NCBI RefSeq assembly: GCF_002803845.1
Contig: NZ_CP024985.1
Location: 248,001-312,000 of the forward strand
DNA: 64,000 bases
Origin: Streptomyces lavendulae subsp. lavendulae
Lineage (GTDB): Bacteria > Actinomycetota > Actinomycetes > Streptomycetales > Streptomycetaceae
Reading direction: 5' to 3'
Shown here: positions 34,898 to 43,371 of the stretch, piece after piece
Position numbering within the stretch: the stretch's first letter is position 1
Layout of the letters: each line of letters begins with the position of its first letter
Made by a program: the position numbers and the translations under genes
Notes under the pieces: generated by a model
What the model was told of the DNA's origin: nothing
The model's database searches: none
Seen by the model: only the letters and a program-made list of their open reading frames with translations

Positions 34898-35354
34898 GCC
34901 GGATGAACTCCCGGGCGTCGCCAGCCGTCTACGCTCGCGCAGCACCCGGCGACGGCCTCGGGCAGTCCGCCCGGAGCCCTCCTGCCGGGCCGGCGCCGAC
35001 CCGGGAGGCTGGACGGTAAGGCGCCCGCCTCACGCGCGGCATGACGCCGCACTTCCTCGCCTCGCACGGGAAGGCGGCGGCGCCCCCGGCAGGTTCCACG
35101 TCGAGCACCTCCCGGACGGGACCGCCCCCCTCGACCGTGCACAGGCAAGTCCGCAGCGTCGATGTGCGCAGTCGCGAGCTGATCAGCGCGCTCGAAGTGA
35201 GACACCCGGTGTGCTCGGCGGGCGGCAGGTGCCGCACGCCCGCGTGGTGCCGCCGACCGCCCCATCACGGCCGGTAGCCGCGGCCGGACCCCAGCCTGCA
35301 CCCCGGATGCGACGAACCCCGCTGTCATTCAGGCCACGAGCCTCCAACCGCAGC
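34898..35354. other. 457 bases without a supported gene
   Basis: Short overlapping frames only. No hairpin or motif I can support. Confidence 0.35.
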
Positions 35355-35461
35355 GGGGTTGACGACTGGAACCGCGAGTACGTCTGGGCCTCCACCACAC
35401 CTACCAGCACAACCGCAACCCGTTCATCGACCACGTGGAGTGGGTCGACTCCATCTCATAG
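35355..35461 (+). pseudogene. Tail of an endonuclease I family gene
   Basis: One frame gives GVDDWNREYVW and, one frame over, YQHNRNPFIDHVEWVDSIS with a TAG at 35459-35461. NRNPFIDH near the C-terminus is the signature of secreted bacterial endonuclease I proteins. Only about 35 residues remain and a frameshift lies between the two parts. Confidence 0.4.
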
Positions 35462-35478
35462 GCGGCGGCGGCAGCGGG

Positions 35479-36084
35479 CTACTTCACGTAGATCTCGTCG
35501 AGGGTGTCGATGACCCCTTCCGCGTTCAGGTGGTAGCGAAAGGGGAGGCCCTTGTCCGGGTGGGTGTCCAGCCAGGAGGTCAGCTCGCTGGTGGAGATGG
35601 GCTTGCCCATAACCTCCGAGGGGAGGATCGGCGCCGTCGCGGTGATCTTGGCCTTCTCCGAGATCGGGATGTACGTCCACGCGCCCGACGCTTCGAAGCG
35701 CCCGGGGCAGCGGTACGTGCCGTGCTGGACGATGAGGCTGGTCATGCCGCCCTCGGGCGTGTAGCGGTGCACAGCGATCGTGTCGGGCGAGACCGGCATC
35801 CTGTGGTCGGCGCCGCAGGCTGGCGCGGAGGGCGGGGCGGAGGGCGGGGCCGGGGCGGGGACATTCTTCCCCGCCGGGGTGGTGGTCGCCGAGGGCTTGG
35901 GCGCCGTGCCGGTCTTCGAGGGGGCCGGCACGGCGGTGGTGGCGGTGGGCGCCGCCGGTGCGGCCGCATTGGGCTTCGCGTCCGGTGCGGCGGCCTGGTC
36001 GTCGCCATTCTGACAGGCGCTCAGCACCAGCATCCCGCACACCGCGAGGACGGCCATGGCCGCCTGCTCCCGTACCGCTCTCAT
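35479..36084 (-). CDS. Lipoprotein with an Ala/Pro/Thr-rich linker
   Basis: 201 residues from the ATG at 36084. A lipobox LSAC places the lipidated Cys at residue 24. An Ala/Pro/Thr-rich linker spans about 30-85, followed by a compact domain (CGADHRMPVSPDTIAVHRYT, GMTSLIVQHGTYRCPGRFEA) with two Cys that may form a disulfide. Exported and anchored to the outer face of the membrane. The domain is not one I recognise. Confidence 0.75.
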   Translation of the reverse strand: MRAVREQAAMAVLAVCGMLVLSACQNGDDQAAAPDAKPNAAAPAAPTATTAVPAPSKTGTAPKPSATTTPAGKNVPAPAPPSAPPSAPACGADHRMPVSPDTIAVHRYTPEGGMTSLIVQHGTYRCPGRFEASGAWTYIPISEKAKITATAPILPSEVMGKPISTSELTSWLDTHPDKGLPFRYHLNAEGVIDTLDEIYVK

Positions 36085-36179
36085 GGTTTTCTCCCTCTGC
36101 GGGTTCCGCCGTCGCGCAGACCGTAGCGCCCGGGATCCGGCCGGGGCGATGGCCGGATGTGATTCGTCACCGGGCCGGG

Positions 36180-36830
36180 ATCGGCTTGTTGCGGAGTACT
36201 GACCTCCGGCCCGTACGGCGGGCGTCCGTGCCAGCCACCGGGGCGGGGAAGTCGTCGTTTCGGCGGTACCAGTTCACGACCGCGGCCCGGCCCACCCTGG
36301 CCATCCGCGCCACCTCCGTCAGGAACACCCGGTCACCGCCCGGGGCGACCGGTTCGAGGGCGGTGAGCTGGGAGCAGCGACCCGCGCGTCGGGCGACGGC
36401 CACCTGGTCCGGGTGGGCGCCAAGGAACTCGGCGTCGCCGCCGAGGCAGAGCAGCAGGCCGGCGCCGACCAGGTGGCCAGCCGCCACAGCGGTCGCCCTC
36501 GGCCGGAGGATCGGCAGCGGCACCCCAGGGGCCTCCGAGCCGGTCCTCCGCCACCCCGGCACCGATCACACCTGGCAGCGCCGCACGCACCCGCTCGGGG
36601 ACACAGGTCTCCATCACCGCCCGCAACCACGGGCCCGGACCCAGGTCGGTACCGGGGTCGGACCCGAGCCACCGCCCGCTGCCAAGCCTCCACCGGCACC
36701 CGCAACCGGCCCGCCGCCGCGTACTCGTCGTACTCCAATCGCACACGGCGGCCCGAGTACCGGACCGCGCTCGCCCTGGACGAGCGGGGCCGGCGCATCT
36801 TCGATGCGACCGGCTCGTTCGAGCCTGCAT
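36180..36830 (-). pseudogene. Decayed gene with a winged/HTH segment
   Basis: On -, VRLEYDEYAAAGRLRVPVEA and AWQRAVARVRP in one frame, GPGPWLRAVMETCVPERVRA in another, and VFLTEVARMARVGRAAVVNW followed by YRRNDDFPAPVAGTD in a third can be ordered into one product. The last block is the HTH plus DFPAPV(G/A)GT motif seen at the ends or starts of actinobacterial N-6 DNA methylases and similar regulators. Several frame changes make it nonfunctional. Confidence 0.4.
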
Positions 36831-37343
36831 TCACTGGGTCGCACCCGCGACGGCCGGCGCAACCGCTGCGTCATCGACCCCGGAGCCCGCTTCCGACGAC
36901 CCGGCGGAAGCCGACCACGAGATCGCCGGGCTGCTCACCTGCCTCGCCGTCCCGCTGGCCGCCCCCCTGCCACCCGTGGACGGACCGGCGGCAGGCGCGT
37001 CCGCCGCTCGCAAACCGCCGGGAACCGGCGTGTGTCGATCCGCCGATCCGGGGCAAGCGAGCCGCATGGTGACCCACCCCCCGGGCGCAAGCCGCCCACG
37101 CTACCCGTCCGGATCCGGCACAATCCCGCGGCAACTGCGCCGACTCCTGTCCGCGTTGCCCCGGCCGTCCGATCCGGCCGTCAGCGGGCCCGCCGCCGTC
37201 GCCCCGCACGCGGCGCGGCCGAAACCCGGCCCCTGCACCCGCACGGCCGGCCTCCCCCGCCCCGCCCTGCCGGCCGTCGCGGCCGGCCTGCTCGGCCTGG
37301 GCGTCCGCATACTGACCCACCACCGAGAAGGGAACCCGCGCCC
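36831..37343. other. 513 bases without a supported gene
   Basis: Very GC-rich with long but compositionally poor frames on both strands. A GAGAAGGGAAC ribosome site for the PRC-barrel gene lies at its end. Confidence 0.35.
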
Positions 37344-37706
37344 GTGAACGACAACATCTGGGCCTACCACCTGACCGTCGCCCACTTCGAGGACAGGGAC
37401 CTCACCGACTACAAGGTGGAGGCCCTCGACGGCACCATCGGCAAGGTCGACAAGCACTCGTACGAGACCGACGCCTCCTGGATCGTCGTCGACACCGGCC
37501 CCTGGATCTTCGGCAGGGAAGTGCTCCTGCCCGCCGGCACGATCACCCGTGTCGACACCACCGGGGAAAAGGTCTACGTCGACCGGACCAAGGAACAGAT
37601 CAAGGACGCCCCGGACTTCGTCAGGGACGAGCACCTCGATGACGCCGCCTACCACCGGGAGGTCGGCGGCTACTGGGGCGACACAGTGCGCCGCCAGCAG
37701 CAGTGA
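37344..37706 (+). CDS. PRC-barrel domain protein
   Basis: 120 residues from a GTG at 37344 with a GAGAAGGGA site. NDNIWAYHLTVAHFEDRDLT leads into a PRC-barrel (YKVEALDGTIGKVDKHSYET, WIVVDTGPWIFGREVLLPAG, GEKVYVDRTKEQIKDAPDF). PRC barrels bind proteins or RNA; this stand-alone form is common in actinobacterial stress regions. A clear paralogue lies on the other strand at 60983-61348. Confidence 0.85.
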   Translation: MNDNIWAYHLTVAHFEDRDLTDYKVEALDGTIGKVDKHSYETDASWIVVDTGPWIFGREVLLPAGTITRVDTTGEKVYVDRTKEQIKDAPDFVRDEHLDDAAYHREVGGYWGDTVRRQQQ

Positions 37707-37936
37707 CGGCACCACGCGGCGGCGGGGCGCGATGCCGTCAGGCACCCTCGCCGAGCACGCCGCGGATCAGTTCCGACCACCAGGCCATCGACGGTGATGC
37801 GGTAGTGGTAGCCGTCCGCCGTGGACGCGACGGCCCGGTGCGCCAGCCCCTCCCACCGCGGGGCGTCCCGTCGGCCCGTGGTGCCGACTGCTCACTCCGC
37901 CGAGGAGCCCGGGGCGGTCAGGATTCCGCTCACCAG

Positions 37937-38160
37937 TCATGCCGGCAGGGTGCCCGACACCGACACGGCCGCGCCGCCCGAACGGGCCTTCCCGGTCAGT
38001 GCCGCGCAGCGCAGGCCGCCGCCGGGGTGCCACTCCACCACCGGACCGGCTGCGTCGCCGTGCTCGGCGCACCACCCGACCCGCACGAGACCGCCGTACG
38101 CCTGACACCGGCAGACTCGGGCCTCACCCGGCACCGAGTACGGCACTGCGTGGCGGATGA
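37937..38160 (-). pseudogene. Possible remnant of a small Cys-rich protein
   Basis: On -, RVCRCQAYGGLVRVGWCAEH and GPVVEWHPGGGLRCAALTGK look coding and hold four Cys and two His that could bind zinc. No ribosome site and no clear start are present, so this may be a fragment. Confidence 0.3.
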
Positions 38161-38273
38161 CGCCGCCTGTCGGCTGCGGTGAGGCCGCACCCCGCAGACC
38201 GGCAAGCCACGCCAGGGTCACGTGCAGGCCACCCGCCCCGTGCGCACCCACACCCCGCCGGACCCGGCGCCCG

Positions 38274-38420
38274 TCAGGGCGACGACCACGCCAGGACAGC
38301 AGCCCGGTCGAACTCCGGGTGCACGTCACTCCCACCTACGGGGGCGGGGAAGTCGCCGTAGCGGCGGCGCCACTGCACCACCGCGTCCCGCCCCACCTGG
38401 GCGAACGGCAAGAACCAGTA
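38274..38420 (-). pseudogene. HTH fragment similar to that at 36.2 kb
   Basis: PFAQVGRDAVVQWRRRYGDF and PAPVGGSDVHPEFDRAAVLA repeat the HTH-DFPAPVGG arrangement of the decayed gene at 36180-36830. Sequence before and after is not coherent. Confidence 0.4.
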
Positions 38421-38863
38421 CCACGACGACCTCGCGGCCAGGCGCGCCGCCCACTTCAAGCGAAAGAACAGGTCAACCACCAGCTGGCCCGTGCCGGCCC
38501 ACCCCTCCACGGTCCGGGACGAAGGCCGCCCACCGTGTCGTTCGACCGGGGCAGGGTGCCGCAGGCGCGGGCGGCCGCACGGCACCGCGACGCCTGGAAC
38601 CAGAACGGGAGCTCCTTGAGGTCGGAGACGACCGGACCACCGTCGAAGACCAGGCCCTACCGCAACTGCCGCTCGGCGGCCGCTGCCAGGTCAGCCGGCG
38701 AACCGGCACACACCCGAGGCGACAAGACCGGCTGACAGTGCACTGCCGGGCCGTGGCCGCCGCGGATTGCGGGGTCCGGCAGGCTGTGTCAGCGTGGTTA
38801 GCCGGAAGCTCGGGGATGTCAGGGGCGGGGACGACCCGAGGAATCCCGGACGAGGGGAAACCC

Positions 38864-39301
38864 ATGAGGCCCATTCCGAGTACTGCCGTGAGCGCGGCCG
38901 CAGCGCTGGTCCTGTCCGTCGGCGGAGCTTCCGCTGCCTTCGCGGCCGATCCGAGCCCCAACCCGAGTGCGGCGGCTGCGCAGTTGTGCACCGACCTGAA
39001 CAAACTCCGTTCGGACGCGACGGCACTGTCCGGACTGAGCCCGTCGTCGACGAAGGACCAGGCCAAGAACGCGTACAACAGCGTCAAGGACGGCTGGGAC
39101 ACAGTCTCGAAGTCCACGGCGACATGGAGTGCGGCGCAGAAGGAGGCCGTGAAGTCCGCGGCAGACGGGCTGAAGAAGACCTGGGACGACCTGCCGGGCG
39201 ACGCTACCGGCACCGAAGCCGCCGCCAAGCTGAAGCCGCAGGCCCAGATGCTGGACAGCGCGGTGAAGTCCGCCCGGACCGGCCTGAAGTGCCCGGGCTG
39301 A
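38864..39301 (+). CDS. Secreted helical protein of unknown function
   Basis: 145 residues from the ATG at 38864 with GAGGGGAAA before it. Signal peptide to about residue 27 (ALVLSVGGASAAFAA). The mature part is Ala/Lys/Ser-rich and helical, with one Cys near each end (AAQLCTDLNKLRSDATALSG ... SARTGLKCPG), which could close a disulfide. A strong terminator follows 22 bases after the stop. Confidence 0.8.
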   Translation: MRPIPSTAVSAAAALVLSVGGASAAFAADPSPNPSAAAAQLCTDLNKLRSDATALSGLSPSSTKDQAKNAYNSVKDGWDTVSKSTATWSAAQKEAVKSAADGLKKTWDDLPGDATGTEAAAKLKPQAQMLDSAVKSARTGLKCPG

Positions 39302-39322
39302 TGACCGCACTCGGACCGTGAC

Positions 39323-39362
39323 GGTGATCCCCGCGGCGTGTGACCACGCCGCGGGGATCACC
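39323..39362 (+). terminator. Strong hairpin terminator, 16-bp perfect stem
   Basis: GGTGATCCCCGCGGCG pairs perfectly with its complement around an 8-base loop (TGTGACCA), just after the secreted helical protein. Confidence 0.85.
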
Positions 39363-39961
39363 CGGCCGTCCGGGCCTGAGGAGCCGTACAGCCCCCGCTG
39401 ATGTGTCCCACGCGGACGGCGTCCTCGTGCCGCTCCGCGACGCCGTCGACCGGGCCGCCGCTGCACGTCCGAGGCAGTACTCATTGCCTTCCGCGCAGTG
39501 CACGCCTTTCGCCGATGCTCAGAATCGGCCTGGTGGGCGGCCCCGCGCGCAAGCCGGCCCACACGCTCGTGCCGAGCAGTGCAACCCGTGCCTCGACCGT
39601 GGGTCCCCTCGGCGCGAAGGGATCAGCGCAGTATCAGAGCTCCGGGCACTTGTCGGTGGAGGATCTCCACCAGCCAGTCGAAGACCGTCTGGCCCGCGCC
39701 GGCACGCACCGCGGAAAGGACCGTGTGCGCCCAGGACCACGGCGTCGGGCTCGAATCGAGGGCTCTGTACCAGGACCATGTACGGGAGCGATCGCCTAGT
39801 GGCGACGGGTAGGTTGCATCCCTTCGTGCCGGCGAGGGCCGCGGGGCACGCAACGGTCTGCTCATCTGGGATGGGTGCATATATGCCCCCTCGCAACGTC
39901 GACGGCATGCCGTCCCGCCTCGTTCGTACGCAGCTGGTGTCCGTGCGGCTGTCGGCAGGGC
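39363..39961. other. 599 bases without a supported gene
   Basis: On -, FEPDAVVLGAHG (about 39735-39770) and, one frame over, FDWLVEILHRQVPGALILR with a stop near 39625 could be the frameshifted tail of a small nucleotide-binding or universal-stress-type protein. This is weak. A palindrome GCATATATGC lies at about 39879. Confidence 0.25.
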
Positions 39962-40558
39962 TCAGTGGGTTCGGTACCAGTGGTGGATGCTCATCACGTA
40001 AGGAGCCAGGGTGCGAGCCCGGCGCAGCACTCCGTAGAGCTGCTGGGCGGGGCGCTGCTGCTCTGCGTGGAGGGCATTGAGGACGATCAGCCCGCATGTC
40101 AGAGCGGGTACGGCCCACTGTACGTAGGACAGGTGGCGCTCGGCCTGCCTGATGTCGGCGGGGAGCCGTTCGGCCTTCTCCGCGTCCTGCGGGGTCCCGG
40201 ACGACGCGAGCTCGATCTTCTTGCCGAGGACGCGGCCGTACACGGTGGCGGCCAGCGCGGCCCCGGTGAGCGCGGTCTTGGCCAGGGTGGAGGCGGCGAC
40301 GCCCTGCTGGGTGAGGACGCGCGCGGCGTTCGCGCCGAGCAGGCCGCCGGAGCCGACGAGGTGCGCACCGATCGCGACCGCACCCACAGGGGCCCACAGG
40401 GACCAGCCCGCGCTCGCGATCCTGGCACCCTGCTGCCAGTCAGCCCCCTCTCTCTTCGCGGCGCCGTTGAGGCCGACCGCGCCCATCAAGGATCCGCCGA
40501 ACCATGCGGCAAGGCCGACGTCGTGAAGGCTCCGCAGGACGGTATGGCGCTCGGACAT
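39962..40558 (-). CDS. Hypothetical membrane protein
   Basis: 198 residues from the ATG at 40558 with AGGAG before it. Hydrophobic stretches at about 15-32, 55-75, 95-115 and 145-165. The pattern SLHDVGLAAWFGGSLMGAVG at the N-terminus and ERHLSYVQWAVPALTCGLIV later are seen in a family of unnamed actinobacterial membrane proteins often near stress genes. Function unknown. Confidence 0.75.
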   Translation of the reverse strand: MSERHTVLRSLHDVGLAAWFGGSLMGAVGLNGAAKREGADWQQGARIASAGWSLWAPVGAVAIGAHLVGSGGLLGANAARVLTQQGVAASTLAKTALTGAALAATVYGRVLGKKIELASSGTPQDAEKAERLPADIRQAERHLSYVQWAVPALTCGLIVLNALHAEQQRPAQQLYGVLRRARTLAPYVMSIHHWYRTH

Positions 40559-40583
40559 GGCATGGCTCCTCGGGCGGGGGTAC

Positions 40584-40618
40584 GGCGGGAGCGCCGGCAA
40601 GCCGCCGGCGCTCCCGCC
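40584..40618 (-). terminator. Hairpin, 15-bp perfect stem
   Basis: GGCGGGAGCGCCGGC and its exact complement around AAGCC. It lies between rheA and the membrane protein gene, both on -, and could end the rheA transcript (about 250 bases past its stop) or act in the leader of the next gene. Confidence 0.6.
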
Positions 40619-40871
40619 ACCGTCACCCCGACAACCGGTGCCCGCCATTGCGACTGGTCCGAACGGACTGCGGGACGAGGTGCCGGAGCGTGCCGTCCGG
40701 CAAGGTGCGCGCTCCGGCCCCCTGACGCTTATACGACTGAGCCAGGTCACGTCTCGTTCCGTGCACCCGCAGAAGACGATGCCTCCGAGGACCACCCTGA
40801 CCTGCGATGCCCGCCCCCGGAGGCACTGTGCCCCGGGCACCGGCTGCGCTGACCTTGTCGTCCGGAAAGTG
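40619..40871. other. Intergenic downstream of rheA
   Basis: No gene recognised; with the hairpin it makes a 313-base gap between two genes on -. Confidence 0.35.
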
Positions 40872-41531
40872 TCAGCCGCTGCGCTGGTCGTGGCTGTCCT
40901 GGCGGAGCCGGTCGGCATGGCACGCCAGGGCGTCGAGGTGATCGGCGAGGGCCGAGTCCTCGGGGCGCAGGTAGGGCCGGGTGTCGGCCAGGGGCCGGAG
41001 GAGGCGGGCTGCGTCGTTGTCGGCGAGGGCCTGGTTCAGGTCGCTGACGGCGTCTTGGGCGCTGGTGGGGAGGTTGGTGAGGGAGGTGATCTGGCCGGCG
41101 AGGCGGCGGAGGTCGGCGGCGTTGTCGCGGGCCCAGGCGGTGACGGTGCGGTCGGCGGCGCGGGTGTCGCGGGTGGCCTGGACACGTTCTTCGCCGGTGG
41201 AGCCGGGGGTGCCGGGGCGCAGGCGGAGGTAGCGGCGTTCGGCGGCCTGGCGGCTGGCGACTCCGAGGGGGCCGGCGAGCTCGGCCCAACTGGCACCTTC
41301 GCTCCGGGCGGTTTCGATCAGGCCGCTCTCCCAGCCCGCGAGCTGCTCACGGACTTCGCGCAGCGTCAGCAGTGCGGCCAGGGCCGGGTGCGGGCCGGAG
41401 TCCGCCGCTTCGGCCGTCGGGGTTCCCGCGGAGGGTCGCTGCGCGTCCTTGACGGCCTGGTTGATGGCCTCCAGTGCCGCGGCGGCAGCGAGGAAGGGGA
41501 CTGGTGTGGTGGGCTCGGCGGCCTCGTCCAT
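40872..41531 (-). CDS. rheA: RheA-type repressor of hsp18
   Basis: 219 residues from the ATG at 41531. Central region LAGWESGLIETARSEGASWAEL and GPLGVASRQAAERRYLRLRP is an HTH-like DNA-binding segment; the flanks are helical. It is divergent from hsp18, and the 129-base gap holds two copies of the RheA operator TGTCATC-N5-GATGACA. In Streptomyces albus RheA is the thermosensing autorepressor of hsp18 with just this layout, so the assignment rests on operator and context more than on a domain I can prove. Confidence 0.75.
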   Translation of the reverse strand: MDEAAEPTTPVPFLAAAAALEAINQAVKDAQRPSAGTPTAEAADSGPHPALAALLTLREVREQLAGWESGLIETARSEGASWAELAGPLGVASRQAAERRYLRLRPGTPGSTGEERVQATRDTRAADRTVTAWARDNAADLRRLAGQITSLTNLPTSAQDAVSDLNQALADNDAARLLRPLADTRPYLRPEDSALADHLDALACHADRLRQDSHDQRSG

Positions 41532-41548
41532 TGCACTCTCCGTGACTC

Positions 41549-41567
41549 TGTCATCCTCCAGATGACT
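41549..41567. promoter_or_regulatory. RheA operator, site 1 (TGTCATC-CTCCA-GATGACT)
   Basis: Matches the known TGTCATC-N5-GATGACA operator with one mismatch in the last base. Centre-to-centre distance to site 2 is 26 bases, so the two lie about two and a half helical turns apart. Confidence 0.75.
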
Positions 41568-41574
41568 CCATGCT

Positions 41575-41593
41575 TGTCATCGTTTCGATGACA
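41575..41593. promoter_or_regulatory. RheA operator, site 2 (TGTCATC-GTTTC-GATGACA)
   Basis: Perfect match to the RheA operator, 68 bases before the hsp18 start. Having two operators between the divergent genes allows repression of both directions. Confidence 0.85.
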
Positions 41594-41660
41594 TGTTACA
41601 ACAGGAGCACGTTGAAGCGCATTGGCAGTTTCTGCCTGAACCAACTGGAGGTGTTTCGCA

Positions 41661-42095
41661 ATGTTGATGCGCACTGACCCGTTCCGCGAGATGGACCGGA
41701 TCGTTCAGCAGCTCTCGGGTGCGTCGGGCACGTGGTCGAAGCCGTCCGTGATGCCGATGGACGCCTACCGCCAGGGCGACGTATACGTGATCGCCTTCGA
41801 CCTCCCCGGCGTGAGCACCGAGGCGATCGACATCGACGTCGAGCGGAACATGCTGACGGTGAAGGCCGAGCGCAGGCCCGCGGAGAAGTCCGACGGCGTG
41901 CAGATGGAACTCTCCGAGCGGCCCCTCGGTGTCTTCTCCCGCCAGATCATGCTGGCCGACACCCTCGACACCGAGCGCATCGAAGCCGACTACGACGCGG
42001 GTGTCCTGACCCTGCGGATCCCGATCGCCGAGCGCGCCAAGCCGCGGAAGATCAGCATCGGCGGCGAGTCGGGCCGCAAGCAGATCTCCGGCTGA
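41661..42095 (+). CDS. hsp18: Small heat-shock protein Hsp18 (Hsp20 family)
   Basis: 144 residues, GGAGGTG before the ATG at 41661. N-terminal DPFREMDRIVQQL, then the alpha-crystallin domain at about 38-135 (VYVIAFDLPGVSTEAIDIDV, DTERIEADYDAGVLTLRIPI) with the A-x-x-x-n-GVLTLRIP signature and a short C-terminus. It holds unfolding proteins during heat stress. Regulated by the RheA-type repressor encoded divergently. Confidence 0.95.
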   Translation: MLMRTDPFREMDRIVQQLSGASGTWSKPSVMPMDAYRQGDVYVIAFDLPGVSTEAIDIDVERNMLTVKAERRPAEKSDGVQMELSERPLGVFSRQIMLADTLDTERIEADYDAGVLTLRIPIAERAKPRKISIGGESGRKQISG

Positions 42096-42207
42096 ACCCC
42101 CGCATCAGCCGGCCGCGGAGGGCGGGAAGAGCCGATTCCCCCACCGGCAGGCACCCCGCCCTCCGCACCCCTCTCGGACCCCTTCACCCCTTTCTGGAGG
42201 TGATGTG

Positions 42208-42603
42208 ATGTCGATGCGCAGGGAGTCGTTCCTGGCTCACGTCCAGGAACGCGGCGAGTACGAGACCGCGGAAGACGCCGACCGCGTGGCCCGCGTCGTC
42301 CTGGCCCTGCTGGGCGCACACCTGGTGGGCAGCGTGCGGGCCGAGCTCGCCGCCCGCCTCCCCGAGACGTACGCTCTGATCCTCCTCAATCCGCTCCAGG
42401 CCGCGGAGCCGCTCTCGCCGGAGCGGTTCGTGCGTGCGACCGCGGCCTGGATCGAGGGCGCCACCGAGAAGACGGCCCTGTGGGACATCGGCGCGGTCCT
42501 GTCCACCACGGCCGCCGCCGCGGGTGACGTCCTCACCCGTGAGGTTCTGCTTCAGCTCCCGCACGGCTACGACCTCCTCTTCGGCCACCCCCAGCCCACC
42601 TGA
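42208..42603 (+). CDS. DUF2267 protein
   Basis: 131 residues from the ATG at 42208, with TGGAGG seven bases before (a GTG three bases earlier is less likely). ERGEYETAEDADRVARVVLA, LGAHLVGSVRAELAARLPET and WIEGATEKTALWDIGAVLST follow the DUF2267 layout of two helical repeats. Such proteins are common in actinobacterial stress clusters; role unknown. It follows hsp18 by 112 bases. Confidence 0.85.
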   Translation: MSMRRESFLAHVQERGEYETAEDADRVARVVLALLGAHLVGSVRAELAARLPETYALILLNPLQAAEPLSPERFVRATAAWIEGATEKTALWDIGAVLSTTAAAAGDVLTREVLLQLPHGYDLLFGHPQPT

Positions 42604-42671
42604 CAACCCCAGACCCCTGACCTCCGCCGGCCGAAGGCCGGATCCTTCGCAGAGAAAGGGAAACCGCACCC

Positions 42672-43118
42672 ATGTACGACCAGCCTCGACCGAACCGGGC
42701 CACCCCCGCCATGACGTTCGACCAGATGCTGGAACGCGTGCGCTACGAAGGCGCCTACCCCACCCGCGAACGCGCCGAGGCAGCCGTCCGTACCGTCCTG
42801 GCCGCCCTCGGCCGTCAGCTCACCGGCGACGAACGCGTCGACCTCGCCCAGTGCCTGCCCGTCGAGGCCGCCCTCACCCTGACCGCCCAGATCCCCGACA
42901 CCCAGCACCTCACCGGCTGGGGCTTCGTCAAAGACCTCGCCGCACGCACCGGCGTGAGCCCGGCTGTCGCCCGCTGGGACACCGGCGCCGTCCTCGCCGT
43001 CGTCACCCGCCTCGCCGGCCCCGACCTCCTCGCCCGGATCCTGCGTCGGCTTCCCGGCGGCTACGCCCTCCTGTTCGGCCAGGCGGAACTGCGCCGGCCA
43101 GAGCCCGCCGCCGCCTGA
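42672..43118 (+). CDS. DUF2267 protein
   Basis: 148 residues from the ATG at 42672, with AGAGAAAGGG upstream. FDQMLERVRYEGAYPTRERA, LGRQLTGDERVDLAQCLPVE and SPAVARWDTGAVLAVVTRLA parallel the previous protein, so the two are paralogues made by duplication. Both end in a LPxGYxLLFGxxx motif. A very strong terminator follows. Confidence 0.88.
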   Translation: MYDQPRPNRATPAMTFDQMLERVRYEGAYPTRERAEAAVRTVLAALGRQLTGDERVDLAQCLPVEAALTLTAQIPDTQHLTGWGFVKDLAARTGVSPAVARWDTGAVLAVVTRLAGPDLLARILRRLPGGYALLFGQAELRRPEPAAA

Positions 43119-43142
43119 CCCGCACCGATAGTGCGCGGCCAC

Positions 43143-43184
43143 ACGTCGGGGCCGGGACCACTCCTGTGGTCCCGGCCCCGACGT
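43143..43184. terminator. Bidirectional terminator, 19-bp perfect stem
   Basis: The stem runs 43143-43161 and 43166-43184 around TCCT. It sits between convergent DUF2267 and CsbD genes and can serve both. Confidence 0.9.
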
Positions 43185-43191
43185 ATGACGA

Positions 43192-43365
43192 TCAGCGCTT
43201 GAAGACGTCCTTGACCTTCTCCTTGGCCTCACGGGCGTCGCCCGCGGCCTGCTCCGCACGGCCCTCGGCAGTCAGCCGCTCGTTGTCTGTCAGGCGGCCA
43301 GCGGTCTCCTTGATCTTGCCCTTGACCTGCTCGCCCTTCGCCTCGGCCTTCTGCTCCCCAGACAC
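43192..43365 (-). CDS. CsbD-family general stress protein
   Basis: 57 residues from a GTG at 43365 with GGGAG upstream. SGEQKAEAKGEQVKGKIKET, AGRLTDNERLTAEGRAEQAA and GDAREAKEKVKDVFKR are the classic CsbD four-helix sequence with its G-K-I-K-E-x-A-G core. CsbD proteins belong to sigma-B-type stress regulons. It is followed upstream on the same strand by a GHKL ATPase only a few bases away. Confidence 0.9.
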   Translation of the reverse strand: MSGEQKAEAKGEQVKGKIKETAGRLTDNERLTAEGRAEQAAGDAREAKEKVKDVFKR

Positions 43366-43371
43366 AGCTGA

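Noticed and set aside
35958-37706. Reading the PRC-barrel gene as the end of a 582-codon protein
   Set aside because: Only the last 120 residues have a domain; a GTG with a good ribosome site at 37344 starts them, and the rest is low-quality sequence.
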